Assembly (NCBI GenBank): GCA_017303475.1
Contig: JAFLBO010000043.1
Location: 1-37,217 of the forward strand
From: Chitinophagales bacterium
Lineage (GTDB): Bacteria > Bacteroidota > Bacteroidia > Chitinophagales > Saprospiraceae
Reading direction: 5' to 3'
Length of the DNA: 37,217 nt
Part shown: positions 1-10,390 of the stretch, piece by piece
Numbering within the stretch: the stretch's first letter is position 1
How the letters are laid out: each line of letters begins with the position of its first letter
Program-made: the position numbers and the translations under genes
The notes under the pieces: model-generated
Database searches by the model: none
Told to the model about the DNA's origin: nothing
The model's input: only the letters and a program-made list of their open reading frames with translations

Positions 1-1970
<1,970 letters not shown>

Positions 1971-2100
1971 TCTTTGCCTGGCTATATAAACCAAGTAATG
2001 TTCTTCAAGCAACCTTACGGCTACTTGTATCGCTCGATTACTTTCTCTCTTCTACTGCTATTTCTTCCAGCCTTGTCAATGAACTTTTATCGAAAAATCA

Positions 2101-2115
2101 ACACTTTGAAAGTGT
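2101..2115 (-). other. Small perfect hairpin in the pre-23S leader
   Basis: ACACTTT-G-AAAGTGT is a perfect inverted repeat lying between the predicted 23S promoter and the mature 23S 5' end. It may be a leader processing or antitermination structure, but the loop is tiny and no function can be assigned from sequence. Confidence 0.3.
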
Positions 2116-2146
2116 GATATCGTGTGCTCCTTTTGTTTTGGGGACG

Positions 2147-2178
2147 CAAAGGTAAAGACGCTTTTCTCTTTTGAGCAA
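2147..2178 (-). promoter_or_regulatory. Bacteroidota-type promoter for the solo 23S unit
   Basis: On the minus strand there is TTG (2178-2176), a 21-bp spacer, then TACCTTTG (2154-2147), a perfect match to the Bacteroidota -7 consensus TAnnTTTG. It points toward the 23S gene, with a predicted transcript start near 2140, about 170 nt before the mature 5' end. This supports independent transcription of 23S. The match is seen directly; activity is inferred. Confidence 0.6.
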
Positions 2179-2215
2179 GAACTTTCTAAAGTTTTTTTAA
2201 TATTTTTTTTCATCC

Positions 2216-2223
2216 TACATTTG
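2216..2223 (+). promoter_or_regulatory. -7 promoter element (TACATTTG)
   Basis: A perfect TAnnTTTG match 25 nt before the ATG at 2248. No clear TTG -33 element is present; the upstream DNA is T-rich. It would start transcription downstream of the earlier in-frame start candidates, which supports 2248 as the true start. Confidence 0.4.
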
Positions 2224-2247
2224 AGGCCTGAAAATGCACTTTTTGCC

Positions 2248-3036
2248 ATGATAAAGTTCAATTTACCTCCTACAATGGAGCCATTCCGGGACGCCCTGCT
2301 CCAAACCCAACTGACTTTTAATAAGGTTGTGGCCAAACCCGCCCGGTCTACCCGCCCCTGGGAAAGTAAAGTAGGCGGTATGCCTTACTTACCTAAATCA
2401 ACCCCATGGCCCACCGGCGCCGACGGCCGTCCTCTCTTTTTCCTGGCACAAATCAATTTCGCAGATATGCCTGCCCTGCCTCCATTCCCGCAAAAAGGTA
2501 TCGTCCAGTTTTATATAAACGACGATGATCTGTACGGGATGGACTTCGATAACGGCGAAAACAACGACCACTTTAAGGTGCTGTTCCACGAAGACGTGAC
2601 CGAAAACACAGCTAACCTGCAAAGTAAATGGCCGGAAGAAGACTATGATGAGGGTATGCTACCACATCACCCGGATGAATCATACCCACTGTCCTTCGTT
2701 CAAACCCAGGAGGTAGCGCCTATTACTGATTATCGCTTCTACCAGCATTTCGGCGCCAACTTTTTCAGACAGTTCGGCGAACAGGAATGGGATGTGATGG
2801 GCGCGTTTGAAAAATCCCTGCGCGCTCAAGGACATAAAGTGGGGGGCTATGCCTATTTTACACAAGATGACCCCCGCCGTTCCGACGACCCCATGCTGCT
2901 GCTGCTTCAACTGGATTCCGATGAAGTGATGGATCTCATGTGGGGCGATATGGGCGTAGGCCATTTTTTCATCAGGGAAAAAGACCTCCTGGCACGCGAC
3001 TTTTCCCGGGTACTATATGATTGGGATTGCCTTTGA
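2248..3036 (+). CDS. YwqG-like DUF1963 protein
   Basis: A 262-residue cytoplasmic protein of the YwqG/DUF1963 family, whose biochemical role is unknown. Family features visible are the N-terminal segment with RSTRPWESKVGGMPYLP, where many members have a similar 'KxGG.P.LP' turn, the following FLAQINFADMP strand, and the Asp-rich stretch before the C-terminal QLDSDEVMDLMWGDMG region. There is no signal peptide or membrane segment. I chose the ATG at 2248 because the open frame upstream (to 2122) encodes an unrelated Phe-rich stretch and overlaps the predicted promoters. The stop lies 6 nt from the stop of the convergent gene at 3043. Family call confident, function unknown. Confidence 0.8.
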   Translation: MIKFNLPPTMEPFRDALLQTQLTFNKVVAKPARSTRPWESKVGGMPYLPKSTPWPTGADGRPLFFLAQINFADMPALPPFPQKGIVQFYINDDDLYGMDFDNGENNDHFKVLFHEDVTENTANLQSKWPEEDYDEGMLPHHPDESYPLSFVQTQEVAPITDYRFYQHFGANFFRQFGEQEWDVMGAFEKSLRAQGHKVGGYAYFTQDDPRRSDDPMLLLLQLDSDEVMDLMWGDMGVGHFFIREKDLLARDFSRVLYDWDCL

Positions 3037-3042
3037 GTCATA

Positions 3043-3915
3043 TCAGCTCATTGACCTCAATGCCGCCTGTACCGTTTCTTTGTCTTCCGGATAGGTAACG
3101 CCATACCATTGGCTATTAGAATGGAGCACACGCAACTTGATTTTATCGGCCTCAATGAGGTTGTTTACCACGGTGGGAATATAAAACTCTGCCCTCGGAT
3201 TGCCTTTGTTCTTTTCCACAAAAGCACGGAACTGGGTTTCAATTTCGTCCATGATGCTTTGATGAAATCCCCAGAGGTTCATGGACACCGGCGTTTGATC
3301 GGCAAGAAAATGCCGGCCTGATTCGTCGGTGTAAAAAATGCCGTCGGGGAAACGTTCAATTTTGGTGCGCTCAGTTACGTTGGTGAGGAAACCTTCTTCA
3401 CTCACGGAACAAACACCGCGAGAAACGGCTCCATTCTCGGAGAGCGTATTACCCAGCTGGTAGGCCACCATGCCATACTCCTCAGGCGTACATTGCTGCT
3501 GAAGAAAATGGCCCAGGTGTACAAAAGCATCAGCGCCGTAGAAATCATCGGCATTTACGGTGGCAAACGGCTCCTGAATGAGCGCTTTGGCAGAAAGTAT
3601 GGCATGGCCGGTCCCCCAGGGCTTTTCCCTATGAGGTTTTTCATCCAGCCAGTCCAGACATGAGTCGTACTCCTGAAAAGCATATTCAGTTTGAATGCGC
3701 GCTTCCACACGTTTGCCTACTTTTTCCCGGAAGGCATCTTCAATATCTTTTCTGATGACAAACACCACCTTGCCAAATCCGGCCTGAATGGCATATTGAA
3801 CAGAATATTCCAAAATGGCCTCGCCTCCAGGGCCCATGCCATCAACTTGTTTGAGTCCGCCATAGCGGGATCCGATGCCGGCGGCCAGGATCAGGAGTGC
3901 TGGTTTGTTGTTCAT
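3043..3915 (-). CDS. Sugar-phosphate nucleotidyltransferase family protein
   Basis: A 290-residue NTP_transferase-fold protein. The N-terminus LLILAAGIGSRYGGLKQ is the signature nucleotide-binding loop (LAAGxGxRxGxxKQ), and the FATVNADDFYGADAF stretch supplies the metal-binding Asp pair typical of nucleotidylyltransferases. Such enzymes join a nucleoside triphosphate and a sugar phosphate to make an activated sugar. The closest recognisable type is glucose-1-phosphate uridylyl- or thymidylyltransferase, but substrate cannot be read from sequence. It is divergent from the GH3 gene at 4064 and convergent with the YwqG-like gene, so it is probably monocistronic. Confidence 0.8.
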   Translation of the reverse strand: MNNKPALLILAAGIGSRYGGLKQVDGMGPGGEAILEYSVQYAIQAGFGKVVFVIRKDIEDAFREKVGKRVEARIQTEYAFQEYDSCLDWLDEKPHREKPWGTGHAILSAKALIQEPFATVNADDFYGADAFVHLGHFLQQQCTPEEYGMVAYQLGNTLSENGAVSRGVCSVSEEGFLTNVTERTKIERFPDGIFYTDESGRHFLADQTPVSMNLWGFHQSIMDEIETQFRAFVEKNKGNPRAEFYIPTVVNNLIEADKIKLRVLHSNSQWYGVTYPEDKETVQAALRSMS

Positions 3916-4039
3916 ATACCTATATATGTAGAGTGTTTCGGCAATTCAGGGGCGCAAAATTCGTAAAGCCCATCGGATTTTATACGTATTTGATAAAAGT
4001 AGTGTCCTGCTTCTGCGCAATTTCCGAATTCCACTTCGC

Positions 4040-4047
4040 TATTTTTG
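4040..4047 (+). promoter_or_regulatory. -7 promoter element (TATTTTTG) for the GH3 gene
   Basis: A perfect TAnnTTTG match ending 16 nt before the ATG at 4064, giving a short leader. The surrounding CGCTATTTTTGC is identical to the element ahead of the gene at 25358. No convincing TTG -33 partner. Confidence 0.45.
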
Positions 4048-4063
4048 CCAAAAATTCTGTTTC

Positions 4064-6331
4064 ATGACGAAAATAAATGCGCAATGTGTGGCCATGGTAT
4101 GCCTGCTGACCTACTCCGTTCAGGCAGCCTTTGCCCAAAAAACATCAGTACAAAACATCGACAGCCGGGTAGAAGCCCTGCTGGCCAAGATGACACTGGA
4201 CGAAAAAATTGGTCAGCTCAATCAGGTACCGGGCGATATCAGCACAGGCACCGATGTGGCCAAAGACGATCTGCTCGGACAGATCCGGAGTGGAAAAGTG
4301 GGCTCTATTTTATCGCACACCAATTTCCAGAACAAAATAACCATGCAAAGGGTGGCCGTGAGCGAAACCCGCCTGGGCATCCCCCTGATCTTTGGTTTCG
4401 ATGTGATCCACGGTTATAAAACCATCTTCCCTATTCCACTGGCACAGGCAGCCAGCTGGGATATGGCCATGATTGAAAATATTGAGCGCATTGCTGCTGA
4501 AGAAGCCAGCGCAGATGGCCAGAACTGGACCTTCACACCAATGGTTGACGTATCCCGTGAGCCGCGATGGGGACGCGTGATGGAAGGCGCCGGTGAAGAT
4601 CCGTTCCTGGGTAGTCGGGTTGCGGAGGCGCGGGTGCGCGGGATTCAGGGCAACGACCTGGGCGCCAACAACACCATAGCGGCCTGCGTGAAGCACTATG
4701 CCGGATATGGATTCAGCGAAGCCGGTCGCGACTATAATACGGTAGATATGAGCGAACAAAGGCTACGGGAAATCGTGTTGCCTCCGTTCAAGGCCGCAGC
4801 CGATGCCGGTGCTGCCACTTTCATGAACGCGTTCAACACTCTGAACGGCGTGCCTGCCAGCATGAACAAGTTTTTGTTGGAAAATATCCTGCGCGGTGAA
4901 TGGATGTGGAAAGGCATGGTGGTGAGCGACTGGAATTCTTTTGGCGAAACCATAGTACACGGCGCTGCAGCCGATGATGTGGACGCTTCAGCTAAATGTT
5001 TGAACGCCGGCAGCGATATGGACATGGCTGGCGGAACCTTCCTGCGCGGCTTAAAACGCGCCCTGGAAAGCGGCAGAGTAACCCAGGCTCAGATAGACAA
5101 TGCAGTGCGCCGGGTACTTCGTTTGAAATTTTCGTTGGGGTTGTTTGACGATCCGTTCCGTTATCTGGATCCCAAGCGTAGAAACGAAACACTGGAAAAG
5201 CCGGAGTATCGTGCGTTTGCCCGCGAGGCAGCTGCCAAAAGCATGGTACTGCTGAAAAACGATGGCGGACTCCTGCCACTAACTGAAGGAAGCCGGTTTA
5301 AAAAAATTGCCATCATCGGCCCGTATGCCGATAGTAAGGGCAATAAAGATTATATGAGTTTCTGGACCCTCGGACTCGGCATGCGGGAATACGATTCAAC
5401 CAAAGTAGTGCGTCCGGCGCAGGCATTGAAGCCGGCATTGGAGGCAATGGGATTCGAGGTTACCATTACAGAAATCTGTATAGACGCCATGTGTACAGAA
5501 AAGGACTATTCTGCGGCCATAAACGCAACGCGCGAAGCAGATCTAGTGATCACTTGTCTGGGTGAACGCGGTTTGGACTGTGGTGAAAGTCGCTGTGTGA
5601 GCAGCCTAAATCTGCCGCGAGATCAGGAGCGCATTGTGAGTATTGCAGGTCGTTTGAATAAGCCAATTGTGATGGTATTATTCAACAGCAGACCATTGGT
5701 ATTTGACTGGGCCAGTCAAAATGTACCAGCTATACTGGTGGCCTGGCAACCTGGTTTTGAAGCTGGAAATGCTCTGGCAGATGTATTGACCGGAAAAGTA
5801 AATCCATCGGGAAAACTGCCTGTAACCTTCCCTAAAAACCTGGGTCAGGTGCCTGTTTATTATAATCAGCTAAATACCGGAAGACCTCAAACCCAGCAAG
5901 GTCAAATGTGGACCAGCGGTTATCTGGATGCTCCGGTAACACCAGCTTATCCATTTGGGTATGGACTGAGTTACAGTAATTTCAGCTATTCCAATATGAA
6001 AATAGGCAAAACACAATATAAAATGGGTGAAGTGGTAGAGGTTTCTATCACCGTTACCAATACAAGCAATGCAACGGGTGAAGAAGTGGTGCAATGTTAT
6101 ATCCGGGATATAGCTGCGGATATAGCCCGACCGATAAAAGAATTAAAAGGATTTGAAAAGATAAAAATTGGCCCTGGAGAAAGTCGGGTAGTAACCTTCC
6201 GATTGACGGAAAAAGATTTGTCTTATTGGAATCATGAGGCCAGGTCCAAGGCCGATCCTGGCAAGTTCAAAGTCTTTATTGGAGGCAATTCCAGGGATGT
6301 GAAGGAACTTGATTTTGAGTTGATTAAATAG
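4064..6331 (+). CDS. bglX: Secreted GH3 beta-glucosidase, BglX-like
   Basis: A 755-residue glycoside hydrolase family 3 enzyme expected to release terminal beta-linked glucose or xylose from oligosaccharides in the periplasm or outside the cell. An N-terminal signal peptide of about 25 residues ends with AAFAQ. The GH3 N-terminal barrel follows, with the nucleophile Asp in GMVVSDWNSFGE (near residue 289) and the conserved KHYAGYG motif. The C-terminal GH3 domain carries the likely acid/base Glu in the GERGLDCGESRCVSSLNLP region (near 500), and a fibronectin III-like domain occupies roughly 660-750. Length and order match BglX. It is monocistronic, with a promoter at 4040 and a hairpin after the stop. 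Exact sugar specificity is not readable. Confidence 0.93.
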   Translation: MTKINAQCVAMVCLLTYSVQAAFAQKTSVQNIDSRVEALLAKMTLDEKIGQLNQVPGDISTGTDVAKDDLLGQIRSGKVGSILSHTNFQNKITMQRVAVSETRLGIPLIFGFDVIHGYKTIFPIPLAQAASWDMAMIENIERIAAEEASADGQNWTFTPMVDVSREPRWGRVMEGAGEDPFLGSRVAEARVRGIQGNDLGANNTIAACVKHYAGYGFSEAGRDYNTVDMSEQRLREIVLPPFKAAADAGAATFMNAFNTLNGVPASMNKFLLENILRGEWMWKGMVVSDWNSFGETIVHGAAADDVDASAKCLNAGSDMDMAGGTFLRGLKRALESGRVTQAQIDNAVRRVLRLKFSLGLFDDPFRYLDPKRRNETLEKPEYRAFAREAAAKSMVLLKNDGGLLPLTEGSRFKKIAIIGPYADSKGNKDYMSFWTLGLGMREYDSTKVVRPAQALKPALEAMGFEVTITEICIDAMCTEKDYSAAINATREADLVITCLGERGLDCGESRCVSSLNLPRDQERIVSIAGRLNKPIVMVLFNSRPLVFDWASQNVPAILVAWQPGFEAGNALADVLTGKVNPSGKLPVTFPKNLGQVPVYYNQLNTGRPQTQQGQMWTSGYLDAPVTPAYPFGYGLSYSNFSYSNMKIGKTQYKMGEVVEVSITVTNTSNATGEEVVQCYIRDIAADIARPIKELKGFEKIKIGPGESRVVTFRLTEKDLSYWNHEARSKADPGKFKVFIGGNSRDVKELDFELIK

Positions 6332-6359
6332 CATAAGGCAAGACATTTGAGGCAGTACA

Positions 6360-6398
6360 GGTATAATCGGAGTGGTTTTATGCCGCTCCGATTATACC
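6360..6398 (+). terminator. 13-bp hairpin after the GH3 gene
   Basis: GGTATAATCGGAG (6360-6372) pairs perfectly with CTCCGATTATACC (6386-6398) across a 13-nt loop, 28 nt after the bglX stop. No U-tract follows, so it is either a weak terminator or a 3'-end stabilising hairpin. Confidence 0.55.
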
Positions 6399-6617
6399 CA
6401 AAAGTCACCCTGGCTTATGATAGATTTTTTGTATAAAAAATCACTATGTTGTTTTTTAATGTATTGTAAATCAATTGTTTGCAAACTTTTTATAGTTAAA
6501 TCATTATCCGCATAATTCCTCTTCCTGAACCTGTTATTATTTGGGTTTAACTTTCATTAATAAAATAAAATATCCATAATCTATGGTTATTTGTAAAAAA
6601 CCCTCTTCCTTTGTTCC
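6399..6617. other. AT-rich intergenic stretch
   Basis: About 220 AT-rich bases with no open frame of note and no clear repeat. The sequence TTCCTTTG (6606-6613) is a 7/8 match to the -7 consensus just ahead of the ATG at 6618 and may drive the glycosylase gene. Confidence 0.35.
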
Positions 6618-7223
6618 ATGAATTCGCAAGAAGCGATTGAACATTTGCGGCAAGACGCCAGCATCAGGCCATTGCTATCCCAGATTGAAGTGCCTGATTT
6701 TACACCATCCGGTAGGGTATATTATGACTTACTGGAATCTATTGTATCCCAACAATTGAGCGTTAAGGTTGCCGATGTAATATTCAAACGCTTTATCTCG
6801 CTTTTCCCGGATCAATATCCACACCCTGATAAATTGATTGAGATAGACTTTGATAAACTTCGGAGCGTAGGCTTATCCAATCAGAAGGCAAACTATTTGC
6901 AAAACGTAGCTCGTTTTACGATAGAGAACGACCTGGAATCCATTGCATGGCATCAAAAAAGCGAAGCCGAAATCATTTCCCTGCTAACACAGATAAAAGG
7001 TGTGGGCACCTGGACGGTGCAAATGCTCCTGATGTTTACATTAGGCCGGCCGGATGTTTTTCCGGTGGATGATCTGGGTATTCAGCAAGCCATGCAAAAA
7101 CTGTTCAGCATAGAAGAAGAGAATACGCGTTTGTTGAAAAAACAAATGATAGCATATGCTGAACCATGGCGCCCTTACCGAACTTATGCCTGCCGTTATT
7201 TATGGCGATGGAAAGATCAGTAA
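6618..7223 (+). CDS. DNA-3-methyladenine glycosylase (AlkA-like, HhH-GPD)
   Basis: A 201-residue base-excision repair glycosylase of the HhH-GPD superfamily, expected to remove alkylated purines from DNA. The helix-hairpin-helix is visible as LTQIKGVGTWTVQML (about 122-136), followed by the catalytic Asp in DVFPVDDLGIQ (about residue 150). The early YYDLLESIVSQQLSVKVAD segment is the usual first helix pair with the wedge QQ. The C-terminal PWRPYRTYACRYLWRW is typical of AlkA-type enzymes. It lacks the long N-terminal domain of E. coli AlkA and resembles the short bacterial form. No iron-sulfur cysteines are present, which argues against MutY/EndoIII. Confidence 0.9.
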   Translation: MNSQEAIEHLRQDASIRPLLSQIEVPDFTPSGRVYYDLLESIVSQQLSVKVADVIFKRFISLFPDQYPHPDKLIEIDFDKLRSVGLSNQKANYLQNVARFTIENDLESIAWHQKSEAEIISLLTQIKGVGTWTVQMLLMFTLGRPDVFPVDDLGIQQAMQKLFSIEEENTRLLKKQMIAYAEPWRPYRTYACRYLWRWKDQ

Positions 7224-7304
7224 GGATATAAAATTGTACTCCCGGACAGTAGTGAAAGCACTATTGTTCTATTGTCAATAAACAGCATTAAATACATCAT
7301 CGTT

Positions 7305-8750
7305 ATGAAAGAGGTTACCGATCGCCGATACCCTATTGGCAGGTTTGAATACGGAAAAAACTACTCCCTTGAAGACACCCGTAAACAAATCAAGGACATT
7401 GCCCGCCTGCCAAAAGACCTGAAAAAGGTGGTAAAAAAATTGAAAGACGGCGCACTCGACAAACCCTATCGCCTGGGCGGCTGGACAGCCCGCCAGGTGG
7501 TTCACCACTTGGCCGACAGTCATATGAACGCATACGTTCGCTTCAAACTGGCTGTAACAGAAACTGCACCCATCATCAAACCTTACGAGGAACAACTTTG
7601 GGCTGAAACTGAAGACGCCAAACACGGCTCTGCCAAAACTTCTATCAAGTTGTTATCAGCATTGCACAACCGTTGGGTTGACTTCCTGATTTCACTGTCT
7701 GAAGATGATTTGGAAAAAGGTTATTTCCACCCTGCTACCAAGCGTACTGTTTCCCTCCGCGAAGCCATTGCGCTTTATGCCTGGCACTGCCGCCATCACC
7801 TGGCTCATGTTAAACTGGTAGCCGACAGCAGCCAGGAGTCCAAAAAAGACGACGCAAAAAAGAAAGAAGGCACCTTGAAGCCGGCAGCTCCGCGCACGCG
7901 CAAACCAGGAGCAGAAGCAGCGCCAAAAGCGGAAGCCGCCGCACCCGCTGAAAAGCCAAAACGTGGTCGCCGTCCAAACGCTGAAGTAGCCGCTGCAAAG
8001 GCTGCTAAAGCTGCCGAACCAAAACTGACACGTGCGGAAATTCTGGCCAAAGCCCGCGCAGCCCGTGCTGCCAGCAAACCTGCCGTTGCTGCTGAGCCAG
8101 CAAAAGCAGCAGCCCCTGCTACTGCCGAAAAGCCAAAACGTGGTCGCCGTCCAAACGCTGAAGTAGCCGCTGCAAAGGCTGCTAAAGCTGCTGCACCCAA
8201 ACTGACACGTGCTGAAATTCTGGCTAAAGCCCGCGCAGCCCGTGCTGCCAACAAACCAGCTGCGGCTGTGGCAGAAAAACCTGCAAAGGCTGCTAAAGCC
8301 CCTAAAGCTGCCGCTCCAGCCAAAGCGCCAAAGGCTCCTAAAGCTGCCAAGCCTGCCGCTGATGGTCCAAAACTGACACGTGCGGAAATTCTGGCCAAAG
8401 CCCGCGCAGCCCGTGCCGCTAACAAACCAGCTGCTGCTGTGGCAGAAAAACCAGCTAAGGTTGCCAAAGCCCCTAAAGCTGCTGCTCCAGCCAAAGCGCC
8501 AAAGGCTCCAAAGGCTGCCAAGCCTGCCGCTGATGGTCCAAAACTGACACGTGCGGAAATTCTGGCTAAAGCCCGCGCAGCCCGTGCTGCCAGCAAACCA
8601 GCTGCTGCTGTGGCAGAAAAACCAGCTAAGGCTGCTAAAGCCCCTAAAGCTGCTGCTCCAGCCAAAGCGCCGAAGGCTCCTAAAGCCGCTGCTGCAGCCA
8701 AACCAGCCAAAGCGCCTAAAGCTGCTGTTGCGCCTAAGAAGAAAGGCTAA
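7305..8750 (+). CDS. YfiT/DinB-fold metal-dependent transferase fused to histone H1-like tail
   Basis: A 481-residue protein in two parts. Residues 1-175 match the YfiT (putative bacillithiol transferase, DinB superfamily) fold: YPIGRF at the start, ARQVVHHLADSHMN (His 67/68 and 73) and YAWHCRHHLAHVKL (His 161-168) supply the metal ligands. YfiT proteins normally stop here. Residues 176-481 are almost only Lys, Ala, Pro and Arg, with two copies of a KPKRGRRPNAEVAAAKAAKAA-like AT-hook-like unit and four copies of PKLTRAEILAKARAARAA, then K-A-P-rich linkers; this resembles bacterial histone H1/HC-like DNA-binding tails. The frame is open throughout with consistent codon use. I chose ATG 7305 because YfiT proteins begin close to the YPIGRF motif. 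DNA binding by the tail is inferred. Confidence 0.8.
   Translation: MKEVTDRRYPIGRFEYGKNYSLEDTRKQIKDIARLPKDLKKVVKKLKDGALDKPYRLGGWTARQVVHHLADSHMNAYVRFKLAVTETAPIIKPYEEQLWAETEDAKHGSAKTSIKLLSALHNRWVDFLISLSEDDLEKGYFHPATKRTVSLREAIALYAWHCRHHLAHVKLVADSSQESKKDDAKKKEGTLKPAAPRTRKPGAEAAPKAEAAAPAEKPKRGRRPNAEVAAAKAAKAAEPKLTRAEILAKARAARAASKPAVAAEPAKAAAPATAEKPKRGRRPNAEVAAAKAAKAAAPKLTRAEILAKARAARAANKPAAAVAEKPAKAAKAPKAAAPAKAPKAPKAAKPAADGPKLTRAEILAKARAARAANKPAAAVAEKPAKVAKAPKAAAPAKAPKAPKAAKPAADGPKLTRAEILAKARAARAASKPAAAVAEKPAKAAKAPKAAAPAKAPKAPKAAAAAKPAKAPKAAVAPKKKG
7945..8745 (+). repeat. In-frame coding repeats of the H1-like tail
   Basis: Near-identical DNA units recur: AAACTGACACGTGC-type units begin near 8022, 8199, 8370 and 8540, and CCAAAACGTGGTCGCCGTCC units near 7957 and 8132. 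The later units (about 170 bp period) are almost identical, suggesting recent tandem duplication and likely length variation between strains. Confidence 0.8.
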
Positions 8751-8776
8751 CCAATATCAAATCAATCAGTTATGCA

Positions 8777-8810
8777 AACGGCTTCCGGTGTTCCGGAAGC
8801 CGTTTTTTTT
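8777..8810 (+). terminator. Rho-independent terminator
   Basis: AACGGCTTCCGG / CCGGAAGCCGTT form a 12-bp perfect stem with a TGTT loop, followed by a run of Ts, 26 nt after the YfiT-fusion stop. It lies just before the convergent stop at 8822 and serves the plus strand. Confidence 0.9.
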
Positions 8811-8821
8811 GCTCTTAATGC

Positions 8822-9484
8822 TTATTGGCCAATCAGGATGGGGGCTGATTTACCACTTCCCATCACCACTACTTTGGCATTGGGGGATGTGGCCAATTCC
8901 CGTTGAGCCTTAATCTGTTCATACTGCAACAACTTATCGGTAAGAGTAGAGGTAAGAATACGTTGGTAGTCTGCAATACCCTGCGCTTCTACCCTTTTGC
9001 GTTCCGCCTCCTGCCTTTCCTTTTCCAGTACAAAACGCATTTTTTGTGCCTCCTGCTCTGCATTGATTTTAGATTCAATGGTGAGTTTGACAGATTCCGG
9101 CAGTGTAATATTTCTGATCAGGATATTTTCGAGCACAATCCCGCGGGCAGCGAAGTCTTTCTCAATATTCTGAAAAATCTTTTGCTGGAATTCATCACGC
9201 TTGGAGGAGTACAGGGCCACCGCATCGTAAAACACAGCATTGTCCCGGATTTTGGTACGCGCCATCGGGCGAATAATTTTGTCGGTAATAACCTCCCGAC
9301 CGCCAATATTGCGCAGGATCTCGGGCGCCCTATCCGGTATAACATGGTACAGTATTGAAAGGTCGATCACTACCTCCAAACCATCTGCAGTAAGTACACG
9401 AATAGCGTCATCACCTACTTTCTGTCCCTCATCATGTACACCCGACATGGTATAGTTTTGTGTACGGACGTCGAAACGTTCCAC
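8822..9484 (-). CDS. SPFH/prohibitin-family protein, C-terminal fragment (frameshifted)
   Basis: This frame encodes the bulk of an SPFH (band 7/prohibitin) domain: VERFDVRTQNYTMSG at the start, the GLEVVIDLSILYHV strand region, then a long charged helix (SKINAEQEAQKMRFVLEKER) typical of the prohibitin coiled coil. Prohibitins form membrane-anchored ring assemblies that scaffold proteases such as FtsH. The membrane anchor and the first SPFH strand are encoded in another frame at 9487-9729. The best start within this fragment is only a GTG at 9484, and there is no independent signal or anchor, so it is very likely the downstream half of one broken gene rather than a separate gene. Confidence 0.85.
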   Translation of the reverse strand: MERFDVRTQNYTMSGVHDEGQKVGDDAIRVLTADGLEVVIDLSILYHVIPDRAPEILRNIGGREVITDKIIRPMARTKIRDNAVFYDAVALYSSKRDEFQQKIFQNIEKDFAARGIVLENILIRNITLPESVKLTIESKINAEQEAQKMRFVLEKERQEAERKRVEAQGIADYQRILTSTLTDKLLQYEQIKAQRELATSPNAKVVVMGSGKSAPILIGQ

Positions 9485-9486
9485 AT

Positions 9487-9729
9487 CTACCAGGGGTTCA
9501 CCATATTAAGACCTTCTGTAAGGGTACCCGACTGGATTTGACCAAACAGGGTTTGAACGCCAACTTCGCCGGGTTGAATTTGCACAAAACAGGCAGTTGA
9601 CAAGCCAACCAGTATGAAAAAGAGGCCTATGTAACGGGTCACTTTTCCAAAACTGGTCAGGTTAGGATTTGCTTTGGCAACGGACGCGCCAATAACAATG
9701 GCGATGATGCCAAGAAATACGAAAAACAT
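9487..9729 (-). CDS. SPFH/prohibitin-family protein, N-terminal fragment (frameshifted)
   Basis: An 80-residue frame with two hydrophobic segments (about 2-20 and 32-50) followed by VQIQPGEVGVQTLFGQIQSG, the standard first strands of an SPFH domain. It stops after GLNMVNPW. One extra C in the CCCC run (plus-strand GGGG at 9493-9496) would give NPLVDVERFDV, the expected family sequence, and join it to 8822-9484 as one protein of about 302 residues. Whether this is a real mutation or a homopolymer sequencing error cannot be decided here. The start ATG lies 3 nt after the stop of the DUF1648 gene, indicating an operon. Confidence 0.85.
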   Translation of the reverse strand: MFFVFLGIIAIVIGASVAKANPNLTSFGKVTRYIGLFFILVGLSTACFVQIQPGEVGVQTLFGQIQSGTLTEGLNMVNPW

Positions 9730-9731
9730 GG

Positions 9732-10241
9732 TTATTGTTTTGAAAGGCTTTGAAAGATGTAATACACCGTAAGACCCAGGATCAGGACAGGCAAAATCAG
9801 AAGGCCGGTACCTAAGCCGGCAATTTCACCGCCAGCTATTTGAATGGTATGCCAAATGATGTACGTGAATACCGTCATGACCAGGAGTTTCATAAACCTG
9901 ATCATTCGGGTGGCCATGGTATACTGCCGTTCTGCGTTGTCGGGAGTAATGTTTACCATGTAATTGAAGTAATGCGGGAATCGGCTAATCAGGGTCATAA
10001 AACCGAAAATGACAGCTCCCAACACAGGCAATATCCACAAGGTAGATTTGTCGCCGATTTTATCCGGCTGGCCGTCTGGGCCATAGTGGGTGGGGATATT
10101 GGCTGGTAATTCCGGGTAATAGTAGCCGGCCAGTCCGATCATGAGCATCAGCATCAGAAAGCCCAGGGCTTCGATAGCATAGTCTGTAGGCTGCAGAGGA
10201 ATCTGCATGATTGGGCGGCCGGATTTTGTTTGAGTGGCCAT
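9732..10241 (-). CDS. DUF1648-domain membrane protein
   Basis: A 169-residue integral membrane protein. After a short N-terminal cytoplasmic part come hydrophobic segments at about 24-44, 69-89, 113-133 and 140-162. The PELPANIPTHYGPDGQPDKIGDKS stretch between the first two is the DUF1648 signature (IPxHxxxxGxxDxxxxK), found in SdpI-like and related membrane proteins. Function is unknown. It is first in an apparent operon with the SPFH gene (3-nt gap). Confidence 0.75.
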   Translation of the reverse strand: MATQTKSGRPIMQIPLQPTDYAIEALGFLMLMLMIGLAGYYYPELPANIPTHYGPDGQPDKIGDKSTLWILPVLGAVIFGFMTLISRFPHYFNYMVNITPDNAERQYTMATRMIRFMKLLVMTVFTYIIWHTIQIAGGEIAGLGTGLLILPVLILGLTVYYIFQSLSKQ

Positions 10242-10390
10242 AGGAATGAAGTTTGAACTGGTTTGGTGCGTATATGCAACTCAGCACTGTAAATATGTGC
10301 TGAATGTTGGTTCAAATGTGCTATTCCCGGCCGATGAAAGGTGTTTTTTTTCGAGCAAGATCCGGCAGAACTCGGCGAGATGACCAAATT

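Noticed and set aside
7805..8710. 301-codon Ala/Gly-rich frame on the minus strand
   Set aside because: It is the antisense shadow of the repetitive Lys/Ala/Pro tail coding region.
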